A DNA stretch of 40,959 nucleotides from the IMG/VR virus record IMGVR_UViG_3300026130_000011, positions 1 to 40,959 of that record, one strand, 5' to 3'. Origin of the DNA: a virus. Within the stretch, counting starts at the first letter, position 1; each line of letters begins with the position of its first letter. Below the pieces are notes generated by a model. That model saw only the letters and a list, made by a program, of their open reading frames with translations. It searched no databases and was not told the DNA's origin. Both the position numbers and the translations under genes were made by a program. Positions 1-7,186 of the stretch are shown here, piece after piece.

Positions 1-911
1 GCTACCGTCCAAAAACTATCGACGAGTGTATCCTTCCTAACTCCCTGAAGCAAACGTTTAAGTCTATCGTGAATGGCGGTGAACTGCCTAACATGATGTT
101 CGCTGGTTCGGCTGGTGTTGGTAAGACTACTGTAGCAAAAGCGTTATGTAATGAGCTTGACCTAGATTACATCTTGATCAACGCTTCTGAAGACGGCAAC
201 ATTGATACCCTGCGTACCAAAATCCGTCAGTTCGCTTCCTCCGTTTCTCTGTCTGGCGGGTACAAAGTTGTTATCCTCGATGAGGCTGACTACCTTAATG
301 CTCAGTCAACGCAGCCTGCTCTCCGTGGGTTTATCGAGGAGTTCTCTAATAACTGCCGATTCATTCTAACCTGTAACTTCAAGAACAAGATTATTGAACC
401 GCTCCACTCTCGTTGTTCGGTTTATGAGTTTGCTATTCCTAAGGATCAGAAACCTAAGATTGCGGCTCAGTTCTTTAAGCGCCTCCAGGAAATCCTCAAT
501 ATCGAAAACATTGAGTTTGACCAGAAGGCACTGGCTGTACTGGTTGAGAAGCATTTTCCTGATTGGCGTCGAGTGTTGAATGAAGTTCAGCGTCACTCTA
601 TTACGGGCAAAATCGATGCTGGCTCTATTGTTGACCTGTCTGATGACAACTTCAATGTACTGACCAATTCGCTGAAGGACAAAGACTTTAAGGTGATGCG
701 CAAGTGGGTTGCTGACAATATTGACATTGAACCACAGGCTATCTTCCGTAAGATTTATGACACGATGTACGATAAGATTGAACCGCAATCTATCCCTCAA
801 ACCGTTGTAACCCTTGCCGAGTACCAGTACAAAAACGCATTCGTTGCTGACCATGAATTGAATGTTGTTGCTTGTATGACTGAACTTATGTCTGATGTAA
901 GGTGGAAGTGA
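1..911 (+). CDS. 44: Sliding clamp loader large subunit (T4 gp44-like), 5' end cut by window
   Basis: The reading frame is open from the window edge (first full codon at base 3), so the N-terminus lies outside. The product is an AAA+ ATPase which, as a complex with gp62, opens the gp45 sliding clamp and loads it on primer-template DNA. The opening residues YRPKTIDECILP match the start of T4 gp44. A Walker A motif (GSAGVGKTT) lies near base 110, a Walker B-like motif (VVILDEAD) near base 270, and a sensor/arginine-finger region (LHSRC) near base 400. The C-terminus ends in DVRWK, like the T4 protein's MQWK. An ATG at 911 overlaps its stop codon, so translation of the next gene is probably coupled. 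The GTG at 69 is an internal codon, not the start. Confidence 0.95.
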   Translation, partial: YRPKTIDECILPNSLKQTFKSIVNGGELPNMMFAGSAGVGKTTVAKALCNELDLDYILINASEDGNIDTLRTKIRQFASSVSLSGGYKVVILDEADYLNAQSTQPALRGFIEEFSNNCRFILTCNFKNKIIEPLHSRCSVYEFAIPKDQKPKIAAQFFKRLQEILNIENIEFDQKALAVLVEKHFPDWRRVLNEVQRHSITGKIDAGSIVDLSDDNFNVLTNSLKDKDFKVMRKWVADNIDIEPQAIFRKIYDTMYDKIEPQSIPQTVVTLAEYQYKNAFVADHELNVVACMTELMSDVRWK

Positions 912-1516
912 TGGACTTAATATATGATTATGAGACCCTCTCAGCTAAAGTTGAGTCGGTTCCGGTGGTTACGCTGGCGACACTAAAGTTCGACAGGGAA
1001 AGGTTCAAAACCAATCCGTATACTTTCCCTGAGCTAGTAGAGTCATGTGTTCTGTACAAGTTTAATGTTGCTGAACAAATTGAGCGATACAAAAGGGTTA
1101 TTGATAAAGAAACGTTAGACTGGTGGCAGAACGTCCCTAAGGAAGTCCGCGATGCTCAGTTAAAACCTAGCCAGGATGACTTATCGGTTTCTAATATACC
1201 TTCGATTTTTAATTCGTTAGTAGATAAGAAAACAACTATATGGACTCGAGGAAATACTTTCGATCCTGTTATCACTGATATTTACTTTCGTCAATTAGAA
1301 GAGTATAATTACCCTTACAGCTGGTGGAATATTCGGGACACCCGTTCGTTTATAGACGGGCTGACATACGGTTCTGATATTTCAAATAGCTTTATACCCG
1401 ATGACCTGAAAGAAAAGTTTGATGCGCATGACCCTCGTCACGATATCTCTATGGACGTTATGCGTATGCAATACATTATTCGGTTGTTGTATTCTGATGA
1501 ACCACCTTGGGATTGA
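911..1516 (+). CDS. dexA: DexA-like 3'-5' exonuclease (DEDDh family)
   Basis: This 201-residue protein resembles T4 DexA, a 3'-5' exonuclease of the DnaQ-like/Rv2179c-like group. Visible motifs are DYET near residue 6 (two metal-binding acids), RGNTFDP in the middle, WNIRDTRSFIDGL, and a C-terminal HDPRHDISMD carrying the catalytic His and Asp. All align in order with T4 DexA. I chose the ATG at 911, which overlaps the stop of gene 44 and has a GGTGGA ribosome-binding site just upstream, rather than the GTG at 902. Its position between clamp loader genes 44 and 62 differs from T4, where dexA lies elsewhere. A match to the early-promoter consensus lies inside the gene at 1281-1309. Confidence 0.88.
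   Translation: MDLIYDYETLSAKVESVPVVTLATLKFDRERFKTNPYTFPELVESCVLYKFNVAEQIERYKRVIDKETLDWWQNVPKEVRDAQLKPSQDDLSVSNIPSIFNSLVDKKTTIWTRGNTFDPVITDIYFRQLEEYNYPYSWWNIRDTRSFIDGLTYGSDISNSFIPDDLKEKFDAHDPRHDISMDVMRMQYIIRLLYSDEPPWD
1281..1309 (+). promoter_or_regulatory. Candidate internal early promoter (TTTACT-N17-TATAAT) inside dexA
   Basis: TTTACT at 1281-1286, a 17-base spacer and TATAAT at 1304-1309 form an exact match to the consensus shared by many intergenic promoters in this window. It lies within dexA and could drive clamp loader small subunit and regA expression. It is coding sequence, so function is unproven. Confidence 0.5.
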
Positions 1517-1518
1517 TT

Positions 1519-1902
1519 ATGGCATATTCACCTTTTGATTTTTTGAACGCAATAAACTACAGCAAAGAACAACTTATTGTTGATGCTGAAACCGAGAAAC
1601 AGTACGTCCCCTTCAAGGTTAATATGGGGTTGTCGTACTTTGATGACACTGTTAGGCTCGCTAATGTTATGAACATGCACCACAAAATAGATAAGAAACT
1701 TCAGAACGATTTTCTTATAAATATTATTAGGAAACGGAAGAGATTCTCTAAATGGTTTAAACCTGAGAAGTCTTCCGACCTTGAAGTGGTCAAAGAATAT
1801 TATGGATATAGCACCGAAAAAGCTCGTCACGCTTTGACCTTACTAACTAATGAACAAATTGAAGAGTTAAAGAGAAGGACGTATAAGGGTGGAAGAAAAT
1901 AA
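1519..1902 (+). CDS. 62: Sliding clamp loader small subunit (T4 gp62-like)
   Basis: This 127-residue protein is the non-ATPase partner of gp44 in the clamp loader. It matches the short gp62 type of marine and cyanobacterial T4-like phages: an N-terminal PFDFLNAINYSK, a central block ending in NMHHKIDKKLQ, then RKRKRFSKW and a C-terminal helical stretch YYGYSTEKARHAL. T4 gp62 itself is longer (187 residues) and only weakly similar. I chose the ATG at 1519; an upstream TTG at 1507 is less likely because the protein then gains residues not seen in the family. It is followed directly by regA, as in T4. Confidence 0.85.
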   Translation: MAYSPFDFLNAINYSKEQLIVDAETEKQYVPFKVNMGLSYFDDTVRLANVMNMHHKIDKKLQNDFLINIIRKRKRFSKWFKPEKSSDLEVVKEYYGYSTEKARHALTLLTNEQIEELKRRTYKGGRK

Positions 1903-2302
1903 AACAATAGAATGGTCTCCAGCCATGTTACTTGAAGTAACACTAAATGAGCCGGATGACTTCCTTAAGGTTCGCGAAACCTTAACCCGAATTGGCGTAG
2001 CATCCCGCAAAGACAATAAACTATATCAGTCATGCCATATCCTACATAAGCAGGGCAGGTACTTTATTGTTCATTTTAAGGAACTATTCTTGCTAGACGG
2101 AAAGTCGAGCAACTTACTAGAGAATGATGTTCAGCGAAGAAACACTATAGCTACGCTTTTGAGTGATTGGGGTCTTATTGATGTGGTAGATAAAGAGCAG
2201 TCTAAAAATGTTGCTCCGCTTCGCCAGATTAAAGTGATCTCATTCAAAGATAAACATAACTGGGAACTATGCCCAAAATATAATATTGGAATTGCGAAAT
2301 GA
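1889..2302 (+). CDS. regA: RegA translational repressor of early genes
   Basis: RegA binds the ribosome-binding region of phage early mRNAs and represses their translation. This protein follows T4 RegA closely: EVTLNEPDDFLKVRETLTRIG, LYQSCHILHKQGRYFIVHFKE, a central RRNTIATLLSDWGLI and a C-terminal VISFKDKHNWELCPKY. The GTG at 1889 gives 137 residues and has an AGAAGG ribosome-binding site about ten bases upstream. The ATG at 1925 gives about 125 residues, close to T4 RegA (122), but lacks a clear ribosome-binding site. The start is therefore uncertain by 12 residues. The gene overlaps the end of gene 62 by 14 bases. The order 44-(dexA)-62-regA keeps the T4 replication operon arrangement. Confidence 0.92.
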   Translation: MEENKTIEWSPAMLLEVTLNEPDDFLKVRETLTRIGVASRKDNKLYQSCHILHKQGRYFIVHFKELFLLDGKSSNLLENDVQRRNTIATLLSDWGLIDVVDKEQSKNVAPLRQIKVISFKDKHNWELCPKYNIGIAK

Positions 2303-2553
2303 AACCTACATATGATAATTTGTTTATCGCGGAAATGAAAAAGGATACCACTACAGCAAGCGGTATCGTACTGTCTCGAGATATTGAGACAGGTAATAAA
2401 CCAGCAGTTGTACTGGCTGCTGGTCCGGACGCTAAAGGCGTCAAAGCTGGTATGAAGTGTTACGTCAAATGGTCTGACGCTGTACCAGTGACTCACGAAG
2501 GACAAATTGGAGCATTTATTTCAGAAAAAAGTGTTCTAGCATACTTCGATTGA
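2299..2553 (+). CDS. groES: GroES-like co-chaperonin
   Basis: This 84-residue protein has the Hsp10/GroES layout: an N-terminal KPTYDNLFIAEM strand, a mobile-loop-like stretch (KKDTTTASGIVLS), a VVLAAGP turn, and a C-terminal half with YVKWSDAVPV and a final hydrophobic strand. In T4 the unrelated-looking gp31 replaces host GroES for folding the major capsid protein. Here a more canonical GroES probably plays that role with host GroEL. The ATG at 2299 overlaps the stop of regA. A late promoter lies right behind its stop codon and the next gene encodes another chaperone. Confidence 0.8.
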   Translation: MKPTYDNLFIAEMKKDTTTASGIVLSRDIETGNKPAVVLAAGPDAKGVKAGMKCYVKWSDAVPVTHEGQIGAFISEKSVLAYFD

Positions 2554-2554
2554 G

Positions 2555-2562
2555 TATAAATA
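2555..2562 (+). promoter_or_regulatory. Candidate late promoter TATAAATA upstream of hsp20
   Basis: TATAAATA is the T4-type late promoter core, recognised by the phage late sigma factor. It lies 71 bases before the Hsp20 start codon, immediately after the groES stop. Its intergenic position directly ahead of a gene supports it. Confidence 0.6.
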
Positions 2563-2564
2563 AA

Positions 2565-2591
2565 GGTGAGTGCGGAATAGTCCGGCTCACC
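2565..2591 (+). other. Hairpin in the 5' leader of hsp20
   Basis: GGTGAG (2565-2570) pairs with CTCACC (2586-2591), and an inner CGGA pairs with TCCG around an ATAG loop. The following sequence is AT-rich without a T-run, so it does not look like an intrinsic terminator. It would sit at or near the 5' end of the late transcript. Confidence 0.55.
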
Positions 2592-2632
2592 ATTTAAAAT
2601 TAAATTCTTGCTTAATAAAAGGAGAATGTCTT

Positions 2633-3085
2633 ATGACAATCAATCACCCATCATTCGTTGGCTTCGAAACTCTGTTTGACAAAATTGACCGTATGGCTCA
2701 TCAGCAGAATCCAGGCTACCCTCCACACAATATCCTAAAGTTTGACGACAATGACGAAGACTTCGTTCTTGAGCTCGCGCTTGCTGGCTACCGTCAAGAG
2801 GATATTGAAATCGTTCTCGAGAAAGATACCCTAACCGTTCAAACAACTAAGGACTACGGTTCAAATGTTGACGGTGTGGTATTCCTACACAAAGGCGTAT
2901 CGACTAAGAAGTTCCGCAAAACGTTTACAATTGCTGATAACATCGAAGTTATCGGTGCCAGCATGACAAACGGTATGCTTCAAATTGAACTTCATAAGTT
3001 TGTACCGGAAGAGGACAAGCCTCGATACATTAGTATAAGTAATGATGTAGATAAGAAAACAGAATCAATATATCTCACTGAATAG
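2633..3085 (+). CDS. Small heat-shock protein (Hsp20/alpha-crystallin family)
   Basis: This 150-residue protein has an alpha-crystallin domain: DEDFVLELALAGYRQEDIEIVL is followed by the strand LTVQTTKD, then the GVSTKKFRKTFTIADNIEV segment and MTNGMLQIELHK. These are the usual landmarks of IbpA-type Hsp20s. A C-terminal ISI triplet resembles the I-x-I oligomer anchor. Hsp20 genes are known in T4-like cyanophages, where a scaffolding or protein-stability role has been suggested. The ATG at 2633 follows AAAGGAGA by about eight bases; earlier in-frame codons would start inside the leader hairpin. The late promoter upstream suggests expression during particle assembly. Confidence 0.9.
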   Translation: MTINHPSFVGFETLFDKIDRMAHQQNPGYPPHNILKFDDNDEDFVLELALAGYRQEDIEIVLEKDTLTVQTTKDYGSNVDGVVFLHKGVSTKKFRKTFTIADNIEVIGASMTNGMLQIELHKFVPEEDKPRYISISNDVDKKTESIYLTE

Positions 3086-3096
3086 TTATACTAAAG

Positions 3097-3104
3097 TATA
3101 AATA
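3097..3104 (+). promoter_or_regulatory. Candidate late promoter TATAAATA
   Basis: This TATAAATA core lies in the intergenic region between hsp20 and a run of three small genes (3144-3724), 40 bases ahead of the first start codon. Confidence 0.6.
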
Positions 3105-3143
3105 ATTTTATCGTAACGAACACAACACACAAGGAAACTCAAA

Positions 3144-3335
3144 ATGTTCGGTAAAATTAAACGCAGTGTTAAACACACTATCAAACGGGCTGCTATTGCG
3201 GCAGTCCGTTCTAGAAAAGAAGAAGCCTACTTTAAACTAGCGCATTACATGGCTCATGAATATCCTTCTGATTGGTCTCTGCACCAGATTGTAGCAGACA
3301 TCAAAGTCAAACAGAAAGAAGGGGCACTGAAATGA
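3144..3335 (+). CDS. Small basic protein of unknown function
   Basis: I do not recognise this 63-residue protein. The N-terminal half is rich in lysine and arginine (KIKRSVKHTIKRAA, then VRSRKEE) and the C-terminal half carries a possible short helix. No membrane segment or known motif is visible. ACAAGGAAA lies about eight bases ahead of the ATG, a fair ribosome-binding site. It is preceded by a candidate late promoter and its stop overlaps the start of the next gene, so the pair is probably co-translated. Confidence 0.7.
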   Translation: MFGKIKRSVKHTIKRAAIAAVRSRKEEAYFKLAHYMAHEYPSDWSLHQIVADIKVKQKEGALK

Positions 3336-3484
3336 ACTGGTTGAAAGCTGTTCTTAAAGAATTGAGCAAAGATTCATACGAGCGCTATCGCGACCGTGTT
3401 GAAGAATATCTTGCTTCCTCGTCATCTATGGTTGAACTGGAAAACAGAATACGTCAGATTGAACGCGGCGAAGTAAAACTTTAA
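3332..3484 (+). CDS. Small protein resembling DUF3563
   Basis: This 50-residue protein starts at the ATG at 3332, overlapping the stop of the previous gene. Its core, RVEEYLASSSSMVELENRIR followed by QIERG, looks like the short DUF3563 family of bacteria and phages, in which YL-x-S and a D/ELE-x-R-x-R motif precede a terminal aspartate/glutamate-arginine-glycine. That assignment is from memory of the family and only moderate. Function is unknown for the whole family. Confidence 0.65.
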   Translation: MNWLKAVLKELSKDSYERYRDRVEEYLASSSSMVELENRIRQIERGEVKL

Positions 3485-3517
3485 TATATAATACACAACA
3501 CACACAAGGAGACTAAT

Positions 3518-3724
3518 ATGTCAACTAAAAACCCGTTTGAAATTCGTACAGAAATCCTAGCAATGGCTAAGGATTACATGGACAAACAGTATGCCCTCAA
3601 CCTTGAGGTGGCGCAGAAGATGAGCGAAGCAGTCGGCTCTACTGCTATGCCAACAATATATACTGTTGAAGACCTCATGGAAAAGGCTAAAGAGTTCTAT
3701 TCTTTCGTTTCTAAGAAAGACTAA
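3518..3724 (+). CDS. Conserved hypothetical protein
   Basis: This 68-residue protein begins MSTKNPFEIRTEILAMAKDY, a pattern I associate with small conserved proteins of marine T4-like phages with no known role. It is mostly alpha-helical by appearance and weakly phasin-like, with no membrane segment. ACAAGGAGA lies eight bases upstream of the ATG, a strong ribosome-binding site. A clear intrinsic terminator follows 18 bases after its stop, so this is the last gene of the late unit starting near 3100. Confidence 0.7.
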   Translation: MSTKNPFEIRTEILAMAKDYMDKQYALNLEVAQKMSEAVGSTAMPTIYTVEDLMEKAKEFYSFVSKKD

Positions 3725-3742
3725 TAAACCCTTAAACCCACA

Positions 3743-3767
3743 CCCCGCCAAGCGGGGTTTTTATTAT
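3743..3767 (+). terminator. Intrinsic terminator
   Basis: CCCCGC (3743-3748), a three-base CAA loop, GCGGGG (3752-3757) and the tract TTTTTATTAT form a textbook rho-independent terminator. Confidence 0.9.
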
Positions 3768-3778
3768 AGGTGAATAAT

Positions 3779-4288
3779 ATGCTACTACCTGATGTGACTT
3801 TTTATATGCGTGAACGTGATGAATCCATTGGCGGTGAAAACCCGTTCAAGTGGGTTTACAAAACAACCAAAGACCTATTTGCTAATAAGAAAGTAGTAAT
3901 CTTTGGACTCCCTGGAGCATTTACCCCTACCTGTTCCAACTCACAGCTTCCTGGCTATGAAGAAATGTACGATGAATTTACAGCAAAGGGTGTAGATGAA
4001 ATCTGGTGTACCTCAGTAAACGATGCGTTTGTTATGTACCAGTGGGGAAAGGCTCAAGGGCTAGATAACGTTAAGCTGCTACCAGATGGCAATGGTGACT
4101 TTGCTGATGGGCTGGGTATGCTTGTGGATAAAACTAATCTTGGGTTCGGTAAGCGCAGCTGGCGTTACGCTATGCTCGTAGAAGATCTAGAAATTAAAAA
4201 CATTTGGCAAGAAGCCGATATTATGGATAACTGTCCAATCGACCCATATGACGTATCTTCGCCTGAATATGTAATTGAACGACTATAA
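3779..4288 (+). CDS. Peroxiredoxin (Prx5-like, AhpC/TSA fold)
   Basis: Peroxiredoxins reduce peroxides using a peroxidatic cysteine. The family motif PGAFTPTCS is present, with the catalytic Cys near residue 52 and the helper Thr three residues earlier. The downstream SVNDAFVMYQWGKAQG and LLPDGNGDFADGLG segments are typical of the Prx5/hybrid-Prx group, as is the 169-residue length. Later in the chain NCPIDPYD contains a second cysteine that could resolve the disulfide, though this is a guess. AGGTG lies just ahead of the ATG at 3779, which is preferred over the GTG at 3770. It sits close to GroES and Hsp20, giving a small stress-protection group. Confidence 0.88.
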   Translation: MLLPDVTFYMRERDESIGGENPFKWVYKTTKDLFANKKVVIFGLPGAFTPTCSNSQLPGYEEMYDEFTAKGVDEIWCTSVNDAFVMYQWGKAQGLDNVKLLPDGNGDFADGLGMLVDKTNLGFGKRSWRYAMLVEDLEIKNIWQEADIMDNCPIDPYDVSSPEYVIERL

Positions 4289-4297
4289 GGAATTATT

Positions 4298-4579
4298 ATG
4301 ACAACTAAAGTAATCCGCTTGACCACTGGTGAAGAAATCATCGCGAAAGTTAATGCTGTTGAGGGTGTTAATCTAAACATTGAATCCCCGCTAATTCTCC
4401 TCCCCACCGAGGACGGAAAGCTGACCTTTGCGACTTGGATCCCGTACATGCGCGATAAGACGCTTGACATTAACTTGAATACTGTTATGTTTATGTTCGA
4501 GCCAGTCACTGAGATGGCTGACCACTACCGTGAAGCCACTACTGGTATCAAGGTTCCGGACAAGAAAATAATTGTATAA
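4298..4579 (+). CDS. Sm-like conserved phage protein
   Basis: This 93-residue protein opens with KVIRLTTGEEIIAKV, which matches a family of small phage proteins with an Sm/LSm-like beta-barrel start, common in T4-like phages of marine bacteria. The middle part has IESPLILLPTEDGK and WIPYMRD. The family function is unknown; RNA binding is possible by fold only. AAGGAATT precedes the ATG, giving a good ribosome-binding site. The gene ends just before the polymerase promoter/terminator region. Confidence 0.75.
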   Translation: MTTKVIRLTTGEEIIAKVNAVEGVNLNIESPLILLPTEDGKLTFATWIPYMRDKTLDINLNTVMFMFEPVTEMADHYREATTGIKVPDKKIIV

Positions 4580-4584
4580 AGTGC

Positions 4585-4613
4585 TTTACTTTTGAACTCA
4601 ATGGGCGTATACT
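4585..4613 (+). promoter_or_regulatory. Early-type promoter for DNA polymerase
   Basis: TTTACT at 4585-4590 (in GCTTTACTT context), a 17-base spacer, and TATACT at 4608-4613. Transcription would start near 4620, about 30 bases ahead of the polymerase start codon. The -10 element lies within the left arm and loop edge of the terminator hairpin at 4603-4628. Confidence 0.75.
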
Positions 4614-4633
4614 TATCGGTATATGCCCTTTTT
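4603..4633 (+). terminator. Terminator hairpin overlapping the polymerase promoter
   Basis: GGGCGTATAC (4603-4612) pairs with GTATATGCCC (4619-4628) over ten base pairs including one G-T, around a six-base loop, followed by TTTTT. It should stop transcripts arriving from upstream. RNA begun at the local promoter starts inside the hairpin and escapes. An alternative role is an autoregulatory RNA operator for gp43, as in T4, but it lies rather far from the ribosome-binding site. Confidence 0.75.
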
Positions 4634-4651
4634 CATTATGGAGATAAAACA

Positions 4652-7186
4652 TTGTCTGAATTTTACACATCAGTTGAACGCTTTGGTAATTCCCTTCTCT
4701 ACCGAGGATACAAGAACGGTCAGCGTGTACAGGATAAGATTAAGTTCAAGCCGACCCTATTTGTCCCAGACGCGAAGTCTAGTACTTTCGCCCTAGATGG
4801 TTGCCCCGTATCTCACGTGAACTTTGACTCTATGCGAGACGCAAAAGAGTTCATGGAGCAGTACCGTGATATGCCTAACTTTAAAGTCTATGGCAATACA
4901 AATTACGTTGTACAGTATATCCAAGAGAAATTCCCAGGCAAGAACATTGCGTTCTCTCGTGAAGATATTGACGTTGCCTCAATCGACATCGAGGTCTACT
5001 CAGCAGATGGGTTTCCGGAACCAGATGAAGCTGCTTATCCTGTAACCGCAATTTGTATGAAATCTTCTAAGGATGACACATATATCGTTTGGGGTACTAA
5101 GGACTATGACTACAGCAAACGTCACGAAGACCTGAAAGACGTGAAGATTGAATACCGCCAGTGTAAAGACGAAGCAACCCTACTTATGCAGTTCGTGTCG
5201 CATTGGTCATCCCCGCTACATTGTCCAGATGTAGTGACTGGTTGGAACACCCGTTTCTTTGATATTCCGTACCTTGTGAACCGTATAGGCAAAGTCCTCG
5301 GTTCAGACATGGTGAAGAAACTAAGTCCATGGGGGTTAGTCAACGAGCGTAATTCTAAGATCAACGGTCGCGATGTACAGCGATACGAGCTCTCTGGTAT
5401 CGCCGAGCTAGACTTCCTAGAACTGTTCAAGAAGTTCACATACTCAGCCCAGGAAAGCTACAAGCTTGACCACATTGCTCACGTAATCCTGGGCGAAAAG
5501 AAACTGAGTTATGAAGAGTTCGGTAACTTGTTCAACCTATACGTCGAAGACCATCAGCTGTTCATTGACTACAACGTCAAGGACGTGCTCCTTGTTCAGC
5601 GACTTGAAGATAAGATGGGCTTGATTACCCTAGCTATGACACTGGCTTATCGCGGTGGCGTGAACTACTCCGAAACGCTCGGGACTACTGGTATTTGGGA
5701 CTCTATCATATACCGAGACCTTCACGACAAAGGCGTTGTCCTTCAGCCCAACGAAGAGAAGTTCAAGACTGAATTTGCGGGTGGTTACGTTAAAGCACCA
5801 AAGGTTGGTCTACATAACTGGGTCGTTTCTTTTGACTTGAACTCTCTGTACCCCCACCTTATCATGCAGGGCAATATGTCTCCCGAGACTATTCATGATG
5901 GTACGATGGGGTCGATCAGCGTAGAAAGCTGCCTCGACAAAGTTGAGATGAACCCAGGAGAGTATGCCGTTGCCCCTAATGGTGCGATGTTCCGGAAGGA
6001 TCAGCGTGGCGTTATCCCTACAATAATCGAAGAGATGTACGCTGAACGTAAAATGGCTAAGAAGGAAATGCTTCGCGCTGAGCAAGAATTGGTTGACCTT
6101 AAACAAACGAGCGGATATACGAAGGATGACGTGTACCAACTCGAGAAAAAGATATCGACTCTGAATAATAAACAGATGGCTATTAAGATCTTGATGAACT
6201 CACTTTATGGCGCATTGGGCAACCGTTACTTCCGTCACTTTGACCTGCGTATGGCGGAGGCGATTACGTTGTACGGTCAGCTGGCTATCAAGTGGGCTGA
6301 AAAGGCATTTAATGGCTTCATGAATAAAGTCGTGGGGACTAAGAATTATGATTATGTCATCGCTATTGATACTGATTCTAACTACGTTGACTTTGGTCCT
6401 CTGGTTGAGAAGCTTGGTTACAAAGACAAACCAGTCAAAGAAACAGTCGCGCTGATCGATAAGATTTGTAAAGATCAGTTTGAACCAATGATTGCGAAGG
6501 CATACAAAGAGCTCGCCGAGTACATGAACGCTTATGAAGATAAGATGGTTATGGAACGTGAGGTAATTGCCGACCGTGGTGTATGGGTAGCCAAGAAACG
6601 TTATATCCTGAACGTTCATAACTCTGAAGGCGTCGAGTACAAAGAACCTAAACTTAAGATGATGGGTATTGAGGCGGTCAAGTCTTCGACCCCAGGGATT
6701 TGTCGCGATGCTATGAAGGAACTATTCAAAGTCATCATGACAGGCTCCGAGAGCAATACTCAGAAGGCGATTGCTCAGTTTAAGGGTTACTTTACGAATC
6801 AGCCGCCAGAGTCTGTAAGCTTCCCTCGAGGCGTCTCTGACGTTATTAAGTGGCGCGATCGTAGTAATATCTACAAGAAGGGCACTCCGATCCACGTTCG
6901 CGGTGCTTTGATGTATAACCATACGCTTGAGCAAAAAGGGTTGAAGGTTTATCCAAAAATACAGAATGGCGATAAGGTCAAGTTCTGTTACTTGAAGAAA
7001 CCAAACCCGATAGGCGAGAACGTTATCTCTTATCCTGATTACTTGCCCGAAGAGCTTCAGCTTCACAAGTATGTGGACTATGAGACGATGTTTAACAAAA
7101 CGTTCCTCGATGCGATTACTCCGATTCTAGATGCGATTGGCTGGTCTGCTGAAGAGCGTGTAAGTATTGAGGATTTCTTTGGATGA
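4652..7186 (+). CDS. 43: DNA polymerase (T4 gp43-like, family B)
   Basis: This 844-residue replicative polymerase has a 3'-5' exonuclease domain (ASIDIEVYS; VTGWNTRFFDIPYLVNRI) and palm motifs SFDLNSLYPHLIMQG, KILMNSLYGALGN and AIDTDSNYVDF. KKRYIL follows in the thumb-proximal region. The protein is complete. No in-frame ATG exists between the promoter and the conserved N-terminus. TTG at 4652 is the best start because GGAG lies eight bases upstream and the product then begins SEFYTSVERFGN, parallel to the T4 start KEFYISIETVGN. Longer starts would lie upstream of the transcription start. The stop overlaps the next ATG. Confidence 0.96.
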   Translation: MSEFYTSVERFGNSLLYRGYKNGQRVQDKIKFKPTLFVPDAKSSTFALDGCPVSHVNFDSMRDAKEFMEQYRDMPNFKVYGNTNYVVQYIQEKFPGKNIAFSREDIDVASIDIEVYSADGFPEPDEAAYPVTAICMKSSKDDTYIVWGTKDYDYSKRHEDLKDVKIEYRQCKDEATLLMQFVSHWSSPLHCPDVVTGWNTRFFDIPYLVNRIGKVLGSDMVKKLSPWGLVNERNSKINGRDVQRYELSGIAELDFLELFKKFTYSAQESYKLDHIAHVILGEKKLSYEEFGNLFNLYVEDHQLFIDYNVKDVLLVQRLEDKMGLITLAMTLAYRGGVNYSETLGTTGIWDSIIYRDLHDKGVVLQPNEEKFKTEFAGGYVKAPKVGLHNWVVSFDLNSLYPHLIMQGNMSPETIHDGTMGSISVESCLDKVEMNPGEYAVAPNGAMFRKDQRGVIPTIIEEMYAERKMAKKEMLRAEQELVDLKQTSGYTKDDVYQLEKKISTLNNKQMAIKILMNSLYGALGNRYFRHFDLRMAEAITLYGQLAIKWAEKAFNGFMNKVVGTKNYDYVIAIDTDSNYVDFGPLVEKLGYKDKPVKETVALIDKICKDQFEPMIAKAYKELAEYMNAYEDKMVMEREVIADRGVWVAKKRYILNVHNSEGVEYKEPKLKMMGIEAVKSSTPGICRDAMKELFKVIMTGSESNTQKAIAQFKGYFTNQPPESVSFPRGVSDVIKWRDRSNIYKKGTPIHVRGALMYNHTLEQKGLKVYPKIQNGDKVKFCYLKKPNPIGENVISYPDYLPEELQLHKYVDYETMFNKTFLDAITPILDAIGWSAEERVSIEDFFG

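Noticed and set aside
366-854. Minus-strand open frame of 162 codons opposite gene 44
   Set aside because: It lies fully within a well-conserved gp44 gene and matches no family, so it is a shadow frame.
1716-1723. TATAAATA inside the gp62 gene as a late promoter
   Set aside because: It lies mid-gene with an early regulator (regA) downstream; one octamer in AT-rich coding DNA is not enough.
2570-2632. Longer N-terminus for Hsp20 starting near 2570
   Set aside because: It would translate the leader hairpin, and a strong ribosome-binding site precedes the ATG at 2633.
4585-4613. T4-type MotA middle promoters (GCTTTA box)
   Set aside because: GCTTTA resembles a MotA box, but the distance to the -10 is about 19 bases rather than about 12, and the TTTACT/17/TATAAT spacing fits a sigma-70-type promoter throughout.
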